Shown here: positions 1-11,699 of the stretch, in pieces | Numbering within the stretch: position 1 is the stretch's first letter | How the letters are laid out: every line of letters starts with the position of its first letter | Assembly: GCA_025024175.1 (NCBI GenBank) | Contig: QCXZ01000003.1 | Coordinates: 21,906,392 to 21,970,391, forward strand | Source: Rhyzopertha dominica | Taxonomy: Eukaryota > Arthropoda > Insecta > Coleoptera > Bostrichidae | DNA length: 64,000 nucleotides | Reading direction: 5' to 3' | Translations under genes and position numbers: made by a program | The notes under the pieces: generated by a model | Database searches by the model: none | The model's input: only the letters and a program-made list of their open reading frames with translations | What the model was told of the DNA's origin: nothing

Positions 1-620
1 GCAAAAAAACAATTTGACGTTTTGATTTCCCTTGTAATTTGTGTCAAATAAATGTACAACCTTTAAAAATTGCGACGCAAATAATAATGGAAGAATGGAA
101 ATTAGTTACCATCATTTCTTTAAAGATTTTCTTATTTACTTTTAAACATTGTTTGAAAAAAATTGATTTTTTTTTCTGTATAGTTATCTGCCCAGAATGA
201 CAGCAAGCAAGCGGATCTAAAGCCCTTAATACTCAGCAGTCTACATCGAAATTTATTGTCTGTTTTTTAAAATAGGGCAATCAAATGAAGTTTGCAATGC
301 AACCCTGGTGTTATACCTACATAAGAAAAAATATCTCCTCTCAATATGTACATAAATAAAAAATGTTCTTTTTAGGACTACTGATATGGCTATAGTGCTG
401 TCGTGTAAATAAGAAATACTTTATACTTTGAGAAATGCCTACCCCAGATTTAATTTTTAGGTGGGTGGTTGTCGATATGTACACGTATTTTAGTCAGACA
501 GTCAGTTCTTTCTTCTTTTTATACACTGTGACACTGTGCTGATGTTCTATTTGCTTATAAGTGCGGCAGTTTTTTAAAATAGACTAATTCAGTATATCGT
601 CAGGCTCAAAGACCGATTTC
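1..620. other. AT-rich stretch, no gene seen
   Basis: AT-rich sequence with frequent stops in every frame. I see no coding signal, RNA gene or clear repeat boundary here. Confidence 0.5.
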
Positions 621-639
621 GACTAGTGACCAAAACAAG

Positions 640-700
640 TGACCAGAACATGTTCTGGAAGTTTCGCGATTGCCAGAAACCGAAACTGTAAAATAGTTCG
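640..700 (+). promoter_or_regulatory. heat-shock-element-like site with weak TATA-like sequence
   Basis: Positions 653-665 read TTCtgGAAgtTTC, a perfect three-unit heat shock element (alternating TTC/GAA with 2-nt spacers); another GAA lies just upstream. About 20-30 bases downstream is TGTAAAATAGTTCG, which resembles the TATAAATAGTTCG at the stronger promoter near 19.0 kb. No coding sequence follows. A three-unit site can occur by chance in 64 kb, so the resemblance to the 19-kb promoter is the main argument. It could be an old LTR or promoter copy. Confidence 0.3.
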
Positions 701-1042
701 CCAACTGGCCGCTTCCGCTAAGCCAGAACGTAGTCTGATGACATTGTAGTAGTTACCAAAATGCCGTTGAGCAATATAAAAAACTGCTGCAAAGTGAATC
801 AATACTTCCACATCCAATTGTCAAAGTGACATTTACTTTTTTATTTCTTATACTATACGATTAGTAATCAGGTTTTGAGCTATTTTTCTCTCTACACATT
901 TTTTCTAAGATAAACGGTCCTCGTGATATTAGCAAAAATACACAAATCTTTAAAATCTGTTTTTCCGAATAACTCGAAAGTATTAACTCAGAAATTCGAT
1001 TTCCTATATAATACAAAAAAAATCGTACGAACAGGGACCTTC

Positions 1043-1046
<4 letters not shown>

Positions 1047-1125
<79 letters not shown>

Positions 1126-1137
1126 ATTATTATTAGT
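1047..1137. repeat. (ATT)n / (TAA)n microsatellite
   Basis: About 90 bp of nearly uninterrupted trinucleotide repeat (ATT on +, TAA on -), degenerating to about 1160. It lies directly beyond the 3' end of the minus-strand LINE at 1190-2806, so it is either the element's repeat tail or half of a split target repeat. Confidence 0.95.
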
Positions 1138-1189
1138 ATTGTTTTTCTTCTTATTATTATTTCACTTTTATTTCTAGTGTTATTTACGT

Positions 1190-2806
1190 CGTTAAAGGCT
1201 TAACGGTAATGAGGACTTTCGCAAACTCATTCCTTGTTGACTTCTTTTACTCTTATTATTTTTCTTACTATCCTGCATGTTCGGTCTTTGCATATTTGTA
1301 TANTGGTTGATCGTGNCTTTTGAACTCCGTATGTGGCCTGTGACTGAGACGGCAATGGGTAGTATAAAAACATTTTTATTTTNCACATCGCTTTAATTTC
1401 CTCTGCAAGGTCTGCATATTTCCTTATCTTTTCTGCGAATGTTTTAAGCGTATTATGATGTGATCTAAGGGATGTCCAATTAAATTTAATTTATTTTACC
1501 TATTGTTATTAAGTCCAGTCTATTATGTAGTATTTATTTATCTGTCCCAATATACTTTGTTTTGGTGGTTATCGGGTGTGTACTTGTAATATGGATTCTT
1601 TATTTTGTTTATGTTATATTTTTGTAATAAGTATTCGTGAAAATTTTTTGCAGTGAGGTCGTCTGTTTAAGTACTCTGTATTTGCCAAGATGGGGCATCC
1701 TGATGTAATATGTTTTATTGTTTCTGATGTTTAATGAATTGTACAACTTTTATTTTCAATGCGGGTGTTTGATATATACTTTTGGTAATTTCTTGTGGGT
1801 ATTACTGGGCCCTGTATGGCGCACGTGAAACCTTCTGTTTCTATATATAGTTATCCTAGTTCTATTCATTTCGTAGGTGAACGTAATGTGTAGTTGTTGA
1901 CACTCCCATGTCCGTGTGAGTTTTGTTATCAGTGTTTTCTTGTTCGTGTGTTGCATCTGTATGCGCGTGCTGGTGGGGTGTATTTTTTCAGCTTGTTTGA
2001 TCGCTGCATGTAGTTGTGAATGTGGTTGAATTTTGTATGTTGTGTGCTGCCCCTGTATTAGTTAGGCCACGTCCTCCTTGATTTCTAGGCAGATATAGGT
2101 AATCATTTGATGACTGCGCTTGGATGTAATGCTCTGTTGTTTGAGAGTCTTTGCTATTTTACCTTTCCATTTTTATATCACTAAAAAAGCCGGCAGTGGT
2201 CTTCAACAGTGAGGATAATTCAAATTCATTTTTGGCATAGGTATAGTTTTAAATTATCATCGTAAAGCAGATGTAATATGGTGATCATAAATCCTAATTT
2301 CGTGGCCTTCAGTTAAGTACTTAGTGGGTTGAGAGCTAGAAGGAACCATTTGGGGCTCCACGTGTCTTCCTGGAAGATTCCTCTTTTGATGTGTATATTA
2401 TCTTAGGTAGGCCGAGAGTTAATCTTGTTTCCCAGTTTTTCATTATATGTTAAAAAACTGTATGGTGGTTGGATCTATTTTATAGATATTTAGAGTGTGA
2501 AGTAGCCACGAATGACGAATTGAGTCTCAAGCTTTTTTAAGCCGATATTTCTGTGTTCTGTTTGTGCTTATTTTGTTATCACTCTATTTACTATAAGTTG
2601 TTCCTTGGAACCCTTGGCTCCTTTTGTGCACCCATTCTGTTCGTGTATGATATTTTGCTCTCTTAATATTTAGAGATTTATTCGGCTATAGTTTGTGTGA
2701 TTATTTTATAAAATATATTCAGACATGTGATTGGTCTATAGTTTTTGGGCTTACGTATGTTTTCGTTCTTGGATTTAAGATAGGTTATACCATGGGTAAA
2801 CTAAGG
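1190..2806 (-). mobile_element. 5'-truncated, decayed Dong/R4-like LINE
   Basis: Read on the minus strand across shifting frames, this stretch follows the pol of R4/Dong-type non-LTR retrotransposons. In order I see: an RT motif like NYRPITCL (about 2.7 kb, here TNHMSEY after decay); GCTKGAKGSKEQLI (about 2.6 kb); a decayed fingers/palm part; a remnant of the YxDD region followed by LYAKNEFELSSLLKTTAGF (about 2.2 kb); YLPRNQGGRGLTN (about 2.1 kb); a Cys/His region; and a C-terminal part with KIRKYADLAEEIKAM and FILPIAVSVTGHIRSS (about 1.32-1.44 kb), typical of the restriction-like endonuclease end of these elements. Stops and frameshifts are many, so it is dead. The 5' end is lost inside the RT, at the (TTA)n tract starting at 2808. 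Known Dong elements insert in TAA repeats, and this copy lies between two such tracts. Confidence 0.75.
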
Positions 2807-2807
2807 T

Positions 2808-2917
<110 letters not shown>

Positions 2918-3510
2918 CTCGCTTTAGGTCATGTAGTAGTAAAACTTACTTCGCATGCCCTTACGCAAGCTTTAAATCACACAATGGTGTTCATTTTAAA
3001 AGTTGCATGTCTGATTTCCCATTGAAATCTCCACGTGCATTTATTACATTAGTGTATGAAAGCTCCGCTCCGCACGATCTCCCCTTATGACTTGACTCGT
3101 ATCTCGGTCGGCCCTTTTGTGTTAACGTCGTCGTCTCAGGCGGCTAGGGCGGCCAAGGAGGGTTTTGTCAAGCACCCCTTAGGTTATAACCTTTCTTCTT
3201 CCTTCCGATACCGGTTGGGCGTACCTCCACAGCTGTCGCTGCGGAACTTCACGGTGCGGAGATTCTGATATGTCCTTTGACAGGTGTGTGTTTCAGTGAA
3301 CTGCGTCATGTTATTCAATCGCTTCAACCGAGCTTTATCTTGGATTAGGGAGATTCCGGCTGTTGCGTAAAGCTTGGCAAACCGTCAGCAGATTCGTGTG
3401 AAAATCAGTTTACAGGCAATATTTCCCTTTTTCTATACAGCCATTACAATCGTTCATAGTAAAATTGTGTACGAAAATTATATGTGAATTTATAAATTTA
3501 ACAGCTAATG
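2918..3510. other. GC-richer island, unidentified
   Basis: From about 3055 to 3270 the composition is clearly richer in C and G than its surroundings. An open frame of 70 codons (3056-3268, +) is present. I recognise no domain in it or in the other frames. It may be a fragment of an unknown element or a former exon. I cannot assign a function. Confidence 0.3.
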
Positions 3511-3690
3511 GATGATAACAAGTTGCTAAAGAAGCAACTATTCCACTTGTAACAGAAAGTATCAGAGCTGAATAATGAAGGCAATATTCTTTAGAAAGAA
3601 GTTTATGCGGAAGAGACGGAGGGGAGAAAACAGGCCTTAAAAATTCCGGGCTACAGTAAACGTAAAAGAAAATATAAGCAAGTTTGATAC
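3510..3690 (+). pseudogene. possible LINE ORF1-like coiled-coil remnant
   Basis: The plus strand reads MDDNKLLKKQLFHL, a stop, QKVSELNNEGNIL, a stop, then KEVYAEETEGRKQAL. The heptad-like Leu/Lys/Glu pattern followed by a basic segment resembles the coiled-coil part of many LINE ORF1 proteins. Two in-frame stops are present. The match is only a pattern, so the identification is weak. Confidence 0.2.
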
Positions 3691-3699
3691 AAATGATAA

Positions 3700-5930
3700 A
3701 AACTACAAGATGTGCGTGTTATCTGCCGCTGATACTGAAAAGGCTGTCTTACTGTTAAAATTTATATATTTTGAAACAAGAAATAGTGTTTAAAAAACAT
3801 AGGTAAACACAACCACCTGAAATAAAAAGATCAGATGTATTCTAACGTATACTGTCTTACAAAAATTATTATATGTTTATGTTAGTATGTATTTTTATGG
3901 ATTTATTTAAACCATTCATTCGAACTCATCGTATATATCCGTATAATTGTTGTCGACTGGAACCGCTGGAATCTTGGTCTTCTAAGTATTTGTCGTTTTT
4001 TCGATTTCCTTTTTGTCGCTATCTCTATGTACGGGTTTACCATTTAAAACGTTCGTACATTGATCGATCGAACGTGATCCGCTGAAGTTCGTTGTTTCAT
4101 AGTTCCAAATTTTAAAATTGATACAGAGAAACAAAAAATTTTCAAAAATATCAATTATTTCGAGCAAAAATCCATCCGAACTAAGATTTATGAAAGTCTA
4201 TTTAACCTAAGTTTTAGGAATCCGGTAGTATTATAAGCACGAATTAAAACCCAGTGTGCTGCTAAAATACCAGTATACAAAAGACTTTTTGAAAAACGGA
4301 TTAAATATATTTCAGTTTATTTAAATGAGGCTTAATTTGGTTAAAATATTAAGTGCTGGGTTAATTTTTGGAAGCAGTGCACTGGCGGACTACGGAGGTT
4401 GCTTTAACTTAATAAAAAATAATAGCTATATGAAAAATGTGAGAATCAAATAAATCCAAAGGCCCAGTCTAAATAAAAGATGGTATATTCTGTACTGTGT
4501 TCATAACAAAGAGTGTCTTGCATAATTTTATGCAATTATCTAGATCTGATTTTACACAGTACCTACTCATAATGTGTACAAAATCGTCGTCGAACATTGA
4601 AACGTAATATACTATCATTTTAGTGATGTGTTGCGGTGTAGCATTTATATATTCGACTCAAAAGCACTATTTGCGATTTATGCCCTGTCATTATTTTAGC
4701 CAAAGAGCAAAAAGCAGTACTCAATTTGATCTATTTAAAATATCAGATCAATGCGATCACGGTTTTTAATCCAAAATTTGCTGATATCCAAGTTTAATGG
4801 AGTATTATCGATGTGCTCATATTCAGTTTTGAATGACGATGTTAGGCGCTTTAAGCACATAAACTATACATTTATGATTAAAGTTAAAAACATAATATAC
4901 TTTTATGTCACATAAAAACTGCCGCAGAAGTAACAATCGAAGTATAACTTACATTGCATAAGATTAAATGATCATAAAGGAATACCTACATTTGTAATAA
5001 TTTATACTGTGCGTTTAATTGTTAATCCCTGCAGATTTCAGTACAGTCAAGTAAATTCAACAAAATGTTTAACATACGGTTTTGGCTATATTGAGGCATA
5101 TTTTGCAAATCAATGACAGCCAGCAAGATGAATATAATATATGAAAGGACTTTTGCAGCTTGAGAACAATAACAAATGGTGTTTTTAAAATTATGCAGAA
5201 AGAGTATAAATTTAGAAGTATGAGTAAAAATTGTTAGAGATAAAATGACCATCAATTTAATGCTGATTGGTGGAGTTTGGCCAGCTGACGCATAATACTG
5301 GGATTTATAACTTGTATTTTTAAGTTAAACTAAGATTTGCTAAACCAGCAGCTTACATCATTAAAGTTTGAGGTACTGTCTCACGACCAAGGTGTTTCCT
5401 CATTCTCAGTTGTGATAATTTTATCTATGCTAGCTACCTATTCACTCCTAACTTAAATTTCTGAAGCTTCTAATGCGAAGAGTTGAAACTAAAAAGCGCA
5501 TCGGTTAATTAATTAATATTTGATATGTGCGAGTTCCAAATCATAAAACGTGGTTCTATTAGTAGATGCTTAAGGCGAAGTTTATAGTTCTTTAGTACTT
5601 CGTTTACCATTACTATACATAATGTGGATCACGGATCTTTATTCTTCCAAATAAAATGTATCTACTCATCTTTTGTTAAACGTGATAAACATGCAACTGA
5701 ATGCGCTAGATATCGCCTAACTGAGATCATCAATAATTGAATTAAGAATAAACGAGCTTTTGAAGATTAGTATATATAAAAAAAACTTGGGNCTTCACAG
5801 AAGATGTTTTAAGTCACCTTGCAGAAAATCATCGAAGATTGTTCATGACATAATGTTCATAAATACTTCGTTAATTACTTAGGTACCTAATTCGATAAAG
5901 GTACATTTTTATTTATCTTGAATTATTCAG
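3700..5930. other. AT-rich stretch, no gene seen
   Basis: Dense stops on both strands. Open frames reach at most about 77 codons (5022-5255, minus), with no recognisable domain. I see no RNA gene or clear repeat boundary. Confidence 0.5.
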
Positions 5931-5943
5931 TAAGGGAAATATC

Positions 5944-5985
5944 TGCTTTGCCCCCCCTCCCTTAGACGAAAAGCTGGGTACGCCC
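5944..5985 (-). mobile_element. hAT-like terminal fragment
   Basis: On the minus strand the sequence reads GGGCGTACCCAGCTTTTCG and then a G-rich run. This is the type of end seen in many hAT-like insect elements (CAGTGGCGTACCCAG followed by a G run), and similar text occurs at 23.64 and 52.81 kb. No partner end was found nearby. Confidence 0.3.
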
Positions 5986-6008
5986 ATGGTTGTGTGCAAA
6001 TAAAAATT

Positions 6009-6338
6009 TTAATTGCTGTGAGTTTTTAGTGTATTAATTCTTGGTAATATAATTAATACCAAATCGGTTTGTTGTTTTGTGTCGAATTTCGCTTCAAGCA
6101 CCAATTTGGGAATCCGTTTCGTGAACATTAGCAGTTGTCTATATCGAAGCAACATTGACCGTATGCCGGATGCCCATTTTAAGTGCATAACATTAGAGGC
6201 CTTTGTTTCCCCCTTTTCTTGATTGTCGTCATAAGTTCCATCCACCTGTGGGTTACTTACGTAAGAGCGTAAGCAGCGCGAAAAGCCATCGATACATAGA
6301 CAACATTGAATCATCCACCTTTGGACGTCGTTATCCAT
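6009..6338 (-). pseudogene. open frame with weak integrase/DDE-like segment
   Basis: An open frame of 109 codons on the minus strand begins MDNDVQRWMIQ and contains CIDGFSRCLRSYV. The segment IDGFSR resembles the region around the first catalytic Asp of integrase-like DDE enzymes (often DGxSR). The expected downstream catalytic residues are not visible, and after about residue 35 nothing is recognisable. A strong-looking splice donor (AC|GTAAGT) follows the DGFSR segment, so a short first exon is an alternative reading. Confidence 0.2.
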
Positions 6339-6339
6339 T

Positions 6340-7540
6340 TGAATGAATTTTTCTGGAACTTCTTTGAAAATAATTCTTCATAGTAATCATATACTTACCG
6401 TCTGGATGTTGTTAATTTTGAAACTTACGAATTAGAGCTGTTGAATATTGATTAATTTAAATTGTTGTGCCGCGTTAGCCTTTGAATTATCGTAACTAGT
6501 GTAATAGTAACTACTTTTGTTAATTCGATATACTTACCTTATTTCGTTTTCTTGCATATGTTCATTTAGGACCAATCGACTTTGTTTGCGGTAGGGTTTT
6601 CAAAAAAAAGTATTTAGTTCGTTAGTTACGTTTTCGCGAATCGCGTCCTACCAAGTTGAACATAGCGCTACGGTCCGCGTTTGGTCGACGGCATTCAGAA
6701 TATATTATTTTCCATTCAGTTTTTGTGTAATTCTCGGTTTTGGTGGCCCGCAATCGCCAATTCGCTTTGGTATTTGTTTGTATTGTAACTATTACAATTG
6801 CAATTGAATTAGATACTAATAATTATAATCTTGTTTCTTTAGTATATCTTGATTTTGATCTATGTTACGATTATAATCGGTATAATTGGTTGGAAATTAA
6901 AGGAACATTTTGTTAATCATTCGAATGTTTTTTTTTATTTCGACCATCGTCGTTGACTTTTCAGATTTGGAGTAGTACAGTGGGGAACAATCAAATCTGT
7001 GGCGCTTCTCTTTTATTTCTTTTGTTTTTTTTATCAACCTCGTCCACCCTGCACTGCACTTTGCTTACATCTTCTTAGCGAGTGAGCCGCTACAGTATGC
7101 CAGGCAAAATGATGCAGATAATGTGATGAAAATAATATGTATTTCCTTATGCGTCAATGAAATATATAAAAACACATGCAGTTATTTAACGATGAAGTGA
7201 CATTTCTTGTAATTATTATAAATTTAGCTCATTTAAATACCTATTCAAACACTGATTCAAATTTTGATTGCATCTTGTCATTAAAGAAAAGGATGTTTGA
7301 TAAGTGAGGGGGAGAGGGCAACCGCCACATTTTGACCCTTAACATTAAAACGGGTAATTTTTTAAATATGTGTTACTGTAATCCTTGCTCGTTGTAAACA
7401 AAAAAAGGTACTCTTTTGTTCGTGCGGCTAAAATTGACCATTTCCGTGAAAATTGCAGTTAAATGTTAGGGTTCACATTGGCAATTTTGGCAGATATCGT
7501 TATAGTTATACTAGTTATAGTAGTCGTTGGGCCCTTTACA
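6340..7540. other. non-coding stretch, no gene seen
   Basis: No coding signal on either strand. The part from 6600 to 6800 is somewhat richer in CpG than its neighbours but shows no promoter motif that I can support. Confidence 0.4.
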
Positions 7541-7544
7541 ACTA

Positions 7545-7620
7545 TACAGGGTGTCCCGCATTGTGTGGGCAACCTCTCGGAAACTGAAAACTGGTGCCCA
7601 CGTGAATTCCATCTTTCTCC
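7545..7620 (+). mobile_element. solo CAGGGTGTCCC-type transposon end
   Basis: The text TATACAGGGTGTCCCGCAT (7543-7561) matches the terminal motif of the TIR element at 32.23 kb, including the TA that would be the target dinucleotide of Tc1/mariner-type elements. No inverted partner was found within several kb, so this is a single remaining end. Confidence 0.4.
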
Positions 7621-7679
7621 AAATAATGATAATTTTGCTATAATTATTCGTATTCCTGACATTCCTATTCCTATATAAT

Positions 7680-8560
7680 TAATCACATTGGAATAGCAAC
7701 TGGCACAAATGCTTGCAGCAGAAGACAAATTAATTACCGCCCTAGCTTTATTTTTTTTCTTGCAAGCGGACACATCTCTAGCTCGAAACTGGCCTGCAGC
7801 GCGCCTATGTAAGTGATGGTACTGAATTTGTAACACAGTGAATTGATGATGGGTAGTAAACCTACAATTTACGAGATAAAGCGTATGTAAAGAAAGTAAG
7901 TAAGGTTATTTGTCATCTTACTGCTGTCTCGGTGCCCCTTTGTGCTGAAGCAATTACCTATGCATGTGACGTTAATTTTAAAAGTCGTCTGCAAGAAACC
8001 GGCATGAACGAACGTGCGAATCCAATAAAAAGGACAGGCAAACCACGCATGCTTAATAAAATTGTTGGTTTATAGGATCTTATTTTACCATTACCAACTA
8101 CCACTGCTAGTTAAAACGATTAAGTTTGTGTTTTTACGGACCAATAGTGAACGAAGTAAATGTGGGATCACTGCTTGTAATGACAAATATAATGTCAATA
8201 TTTGCTAAACCTGAACATGAGTTCACAAACGATTCGTCACCTTCTGTTTTAATTTAAGAGGTAGATTTGCATGACTCCACTTGTTTTACTTTTAATATTT
8301 TTTTTTACTTGGCGTAGATTTTGATTATGCCTAATCGACATAAGTTCTTCTCTAGTTTTGTGTAATATCAAGTGTCTAGTGAGTAGTTCAAGATATATTT
8401 ACAAGCTTTCACGATTGAATGCATCTTTACTGTAATAAGCAAAATGTTGCGTACATGTGCATTTGATAGTGCCCCGGAATTCATTAAATTTCTATATTAC
8501 TCTATGTATCTATTACATGTTTTAAGTAGGTTGTCTGCCCCAGGTAGAAGTTCGAAACCA
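7680..8560. other. non-coding stretch, no gene seen
   Basis: No coding signal, RNA gene or repeat that I can delimit. Confidence 0.4.
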
Positions 8561-8569
8561 TCCAAATTC

Positions 8570-8620
8570 AAAACTATCGATATATCGATAGTACTACTGA
8601 ATTTCAACATCTGAATATGT
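8570..8620. repeat. TATCGATA-type palindromic cluster
   Basis: Around 8575-8592 the sequence reads CTATCGATATATCGATAG, a perfect palindrome containing two ATCGAT cores. A related inverted copy lies at about 10475-10510 on the other side of the Penelope remnant (TTGAAATTGCTACTGATAG then CTATCGATTATTCGATAG). Similar clusters are at 13.64-13.79 and 34.06 kb. Confidence 0.5.
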
Positions 8621-8879
8621 AATTAATTCTAAAAAATAGAAATCTTCAATTTAGGTAAATTTAACGTGCCATGACCCATGACANTTACGACGTTACAAGC
8701 GGTTTGGCTTCATTAAGAACGCAAAATATAACATAACAGTAATATTGCTGATCACTGGCAAACGATTAACTGCCAGTTGTCAAACGTACAAAACGATGAG
8801 GAGTCCGTTAATGTCTATACACTCTTTTTATTGATAATTTGTTTAAAATTGTTACAATCCGCAGTGGCACTGTTTTAAC

Positions 8880-10200
8880 AATTCTTTTAGTATGTATAGA
8901 TTTCACTCAAGTTCTCTTCTAAAATTTACAGTCTTTCTAATCTTGATATTACTTATTTCACTGATGTTTATTTTTATGCTGTTGGTCTCTTTGTCTAATA
9001 TAACTATATTTTCTAAATCAAAATCTAGCTAGTATCCTATGAAGAAACGTCTTGTAAGAACTGTCATTTCAAAATCTGTGTTAGGTTTTTTACAATCATT
9101 TTTTGTGCTCGTAGGTATATTCTATTTTTAAAAATTTTTGTCTTCTAAATTGTAATATTTTTATTTAAGGTTAATGCGTTATATGTATGTGGCTAATTTG
9201 TAGTTCGAAGGTTTTACAATGTTAATAATTTTAGGAGTGACATTTTTAATGAATGGGAACTTGTAATAATTAATTTTGGGTTTGTCACAATTGTCTATAT
9301 TTTTTTTATTTCTTGGTTGGTTGTTTTGTAAATGAAATTTACTTACGTGTGTGTTTATGAAGTGTTTGGGGTACTTGTCTAACTGAGAATACCAATGATT
9401 TTTAAGGAATTTTATGAAATTTGGGACGGCCTTGAATAACAGCTCTGTTTAGTAAATTTTGTACTACATTAATTTTTTGTTTTATATCATGATTGGAACT
9501 ATAATTAATAATTCTGTTGCAATTTGGTATGTTTCGTGTACCAATTTGTTCTTAATTTGTAGTTTTCCAAATTATGGACAGATCTAGAAACAGAACTTGT
9601 TTATTTACCTCGATTTCTCTGTTAAATTTAAGTCTGTTTTGATAGTAGCTAAACAGATTTAAAATATTGGTTGTCTTATCTACCAAGATAAGCAATAATA
9701 TATCAGCCACATAAAGTCTTATAAGAGGTATTTTGTAATATAAAAATCTTTAATACGTACTCAAATATACAGTGAACGTTAATTACTGCCTGATTTCAGT
9801 TTTTTATTAACATAAATGCTATTTATAAATTAAAAGTATCATCTATGTTCATACTCAAATAGTTCATTCACGATTAAATTTGTAAAAGAAAGACTTCTAG
9901 GGGATTCCGTTAATCCCTTCTGTTTGTTGACAAAAAACCTCATTATGCTGAAGGTATCCATTCAAAGCAATATTCAACCATTTCAAAGAACAATTTTCTT
10001 TCAGTTCCTATAGAACATTTTATATATCTCCATGTTTTCTTTATTGTGCTCATTACTAATTGTTTAGGTATNTTAGTGAAAGAGAAGTTACATCTAAAAA
10101 TATTAAAACATGATTGTTAGAAACTTCTATGTTTGAAAAGCTCTTTACTAATTGGTAAAGAAACTTTGGACATTATATGGAGAAGTGCAATTGATGTCAT
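8880..10200 (-). pseudogene. decayed Penelope-like element (RT and endonuclease remnant)
   Basis: On the minus strand, joined across frames, this follows a Penelope-like pol. Near 10.15 kb is a remnant of the SLFTN region. Next come an IKKTWRYIKCSIG-like part and TEGLTESPRSLSFTNLIVNEL, a decayed form of the MGSPLSP motif region (about 9.9 kb). Near 9.7-9.6 kb is KLQFTREIEVN followed by VLFLDL. Then comes INYSSNHDIKQKINVVQNLLNRAV (about 9.45-9.5 kb; the first half and second half are in one frame). Near 9.0 kb is LDFDLENIVILDKE, matching the NFDFxNxxIL part of the Penelope endonuclease, followed by TVNFRRELE. The core GIY-YIG motif is missing or decayed. Stops and frameshifts show that it is inactive. 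Confidence 0.65.
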
Positions 10201-10932
10201 AAACATACACATATATTTTATTTTTCACTGGTAGTATTCACTTATTGCCACCTATTAATATTATAATATATTTACAATCTTTGGATTTCATTTAGACCTC
10301 TTTTGACCAAATAATTACAAAACTCCACTTAACTTTTACCCATGTGGCAGGGATACAAAAATATTTTTTGCAAGTTTACTGAAATGTAAAATGTATCCTT
10401 GTTTTGAGTGCGACCTTCACTCAGCCAGCAACCTACTGGGTCAGTATTTGAGTCCTCTGTTGAAATTGCTACTGATAGTTTTGAAGGAAGCTATCGATTA
10501 TTCGATAGTAGAGTTTTAGCAGGAAACCGTCAATACATCCATATGTTCACTCGATAATTTCCCACCTCTAGTCCCAGGTGTGTCTCATATGTCGGTAGAG
10601 CAAGTTACAATTGTAGGTTGTCAATTACGGATCAGATTTAACAATCTGGCGCTGATAGCATGTTGTGCGGTTTGGCATATCAAATGCGCATCATTTTGCT
10701 AGGAAAAATAATGTTAGTGTTTATTTGACAGGTAATGTCAAATATAGTGTTTATAGTGTATTTACAAAGTTTTAGGCTCGGGTGATCACTGAGCATTTAA
10801 CTCTAGTTTGTCGAAGATAGGCAACGAAATTTAAGATTGCAACGCCACGGTGGTGCTTACGTGATCCGTATTTTAACGATTATAATGACAGGTACTAGTT
10901 TGAACAGACAAAAATAATTATTACAAAACAAT

Positions 10933-11090
10933 AAGATGCCACCAGGTGGCGTATCGCTTATATTCCATCGCCTATAGCGTACCTGTTTCTGAACCTCGAG
11001 GCTGTGAGTTCGAATCCTGCCCAGTGTTTGGATATTTGTGTGCGTCCATATATATATAGATACTTACATTAATTTCTAATTGCATAATAA
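10933..11090 (+). repeat. tRNA-derived SINE, family A, copy 1
   Basis: A pol III B box GAGTTCGAATCC is at 11006-11017, preceded by GAGGCTGT, with an A-box-like CCAGGTGGCG about 70 bases upstream. The same layout and much of the text (GAGGCTGTGxGTTCGAxTCC then GCCCAG) recur on the minus strand at 55.64-55.77 kb. Two related copies plus the extra tail sequence point to a SINE, not a tRNA gene. Confidence 0.55.
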
Positions 11091-11479
11091 AATAATCTAA
11101 TAAGCCGGCTAATTGCCACACCTGGCCAATTAAAACTTACTCTAGTTATTTAATAATATAGACGAGGCTATGTTAAATCTTTGTCCTTTAGACATATTGG
11201 GATAACGTGGAATGCGGCTATATACTTTTTATTAACAGCATGTGTCAGGTGCATACCGTAATGGAAGTTACTATAACCCAAAAAAATGTTTTTCTTTATA
11301 GTTTTTAAATAACAGGCATAAAAAGTTTTTAACGCCAAACTCCTGTGACTTCACAAGTGCTGGAATTTTCGCTTAAGAGAGAAAATGAGGAAATGTGCTC
11401 AAGTTGACAAATTTGTTACTCTACTAGCCACCTATCGGCTGTCACTGCTGTTAGCTGTTCGATGTTTGTGTGCGGTGTG

Positions 11480-11683
11480 TGCTCATTTGCGAAACGGGGG
11501 TGTTTACATTTATTTTTAACAATTAAGTGGAAACGTACAAGAGATGAACAACACCGTTTTTCGCACTTTTGGAACAATGCAAAGCGCAATAAATTAAAAT
11601 ACTGCAAGTACCAAAAAATGACAAAGGACAAAACCTTTTGCAAACCCACCGCCCTAAAAATAATCTGGATCCGCCACTGTCTA
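11480..11683 (-). mobile_element. hAT-like terminal fragment
   Basis: The minus strand begins at about 11683 with CAGTGGCGGATCCAGATT followed by a G-rich segment. This is the kind of terminus carried by many hAT-type elements. A 95-codon frame lies on each strand here but neither shows a domain. The other end was not found. Confidence 0.3.
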
Positions 11684-11699
11684 TTAGCTACTGATATCA

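Noticed and set aside
923..1177. 84-codon poly-leucine open frame
   Set aside because: It is the translation of the (TTA)n microsatellite, not a gene.
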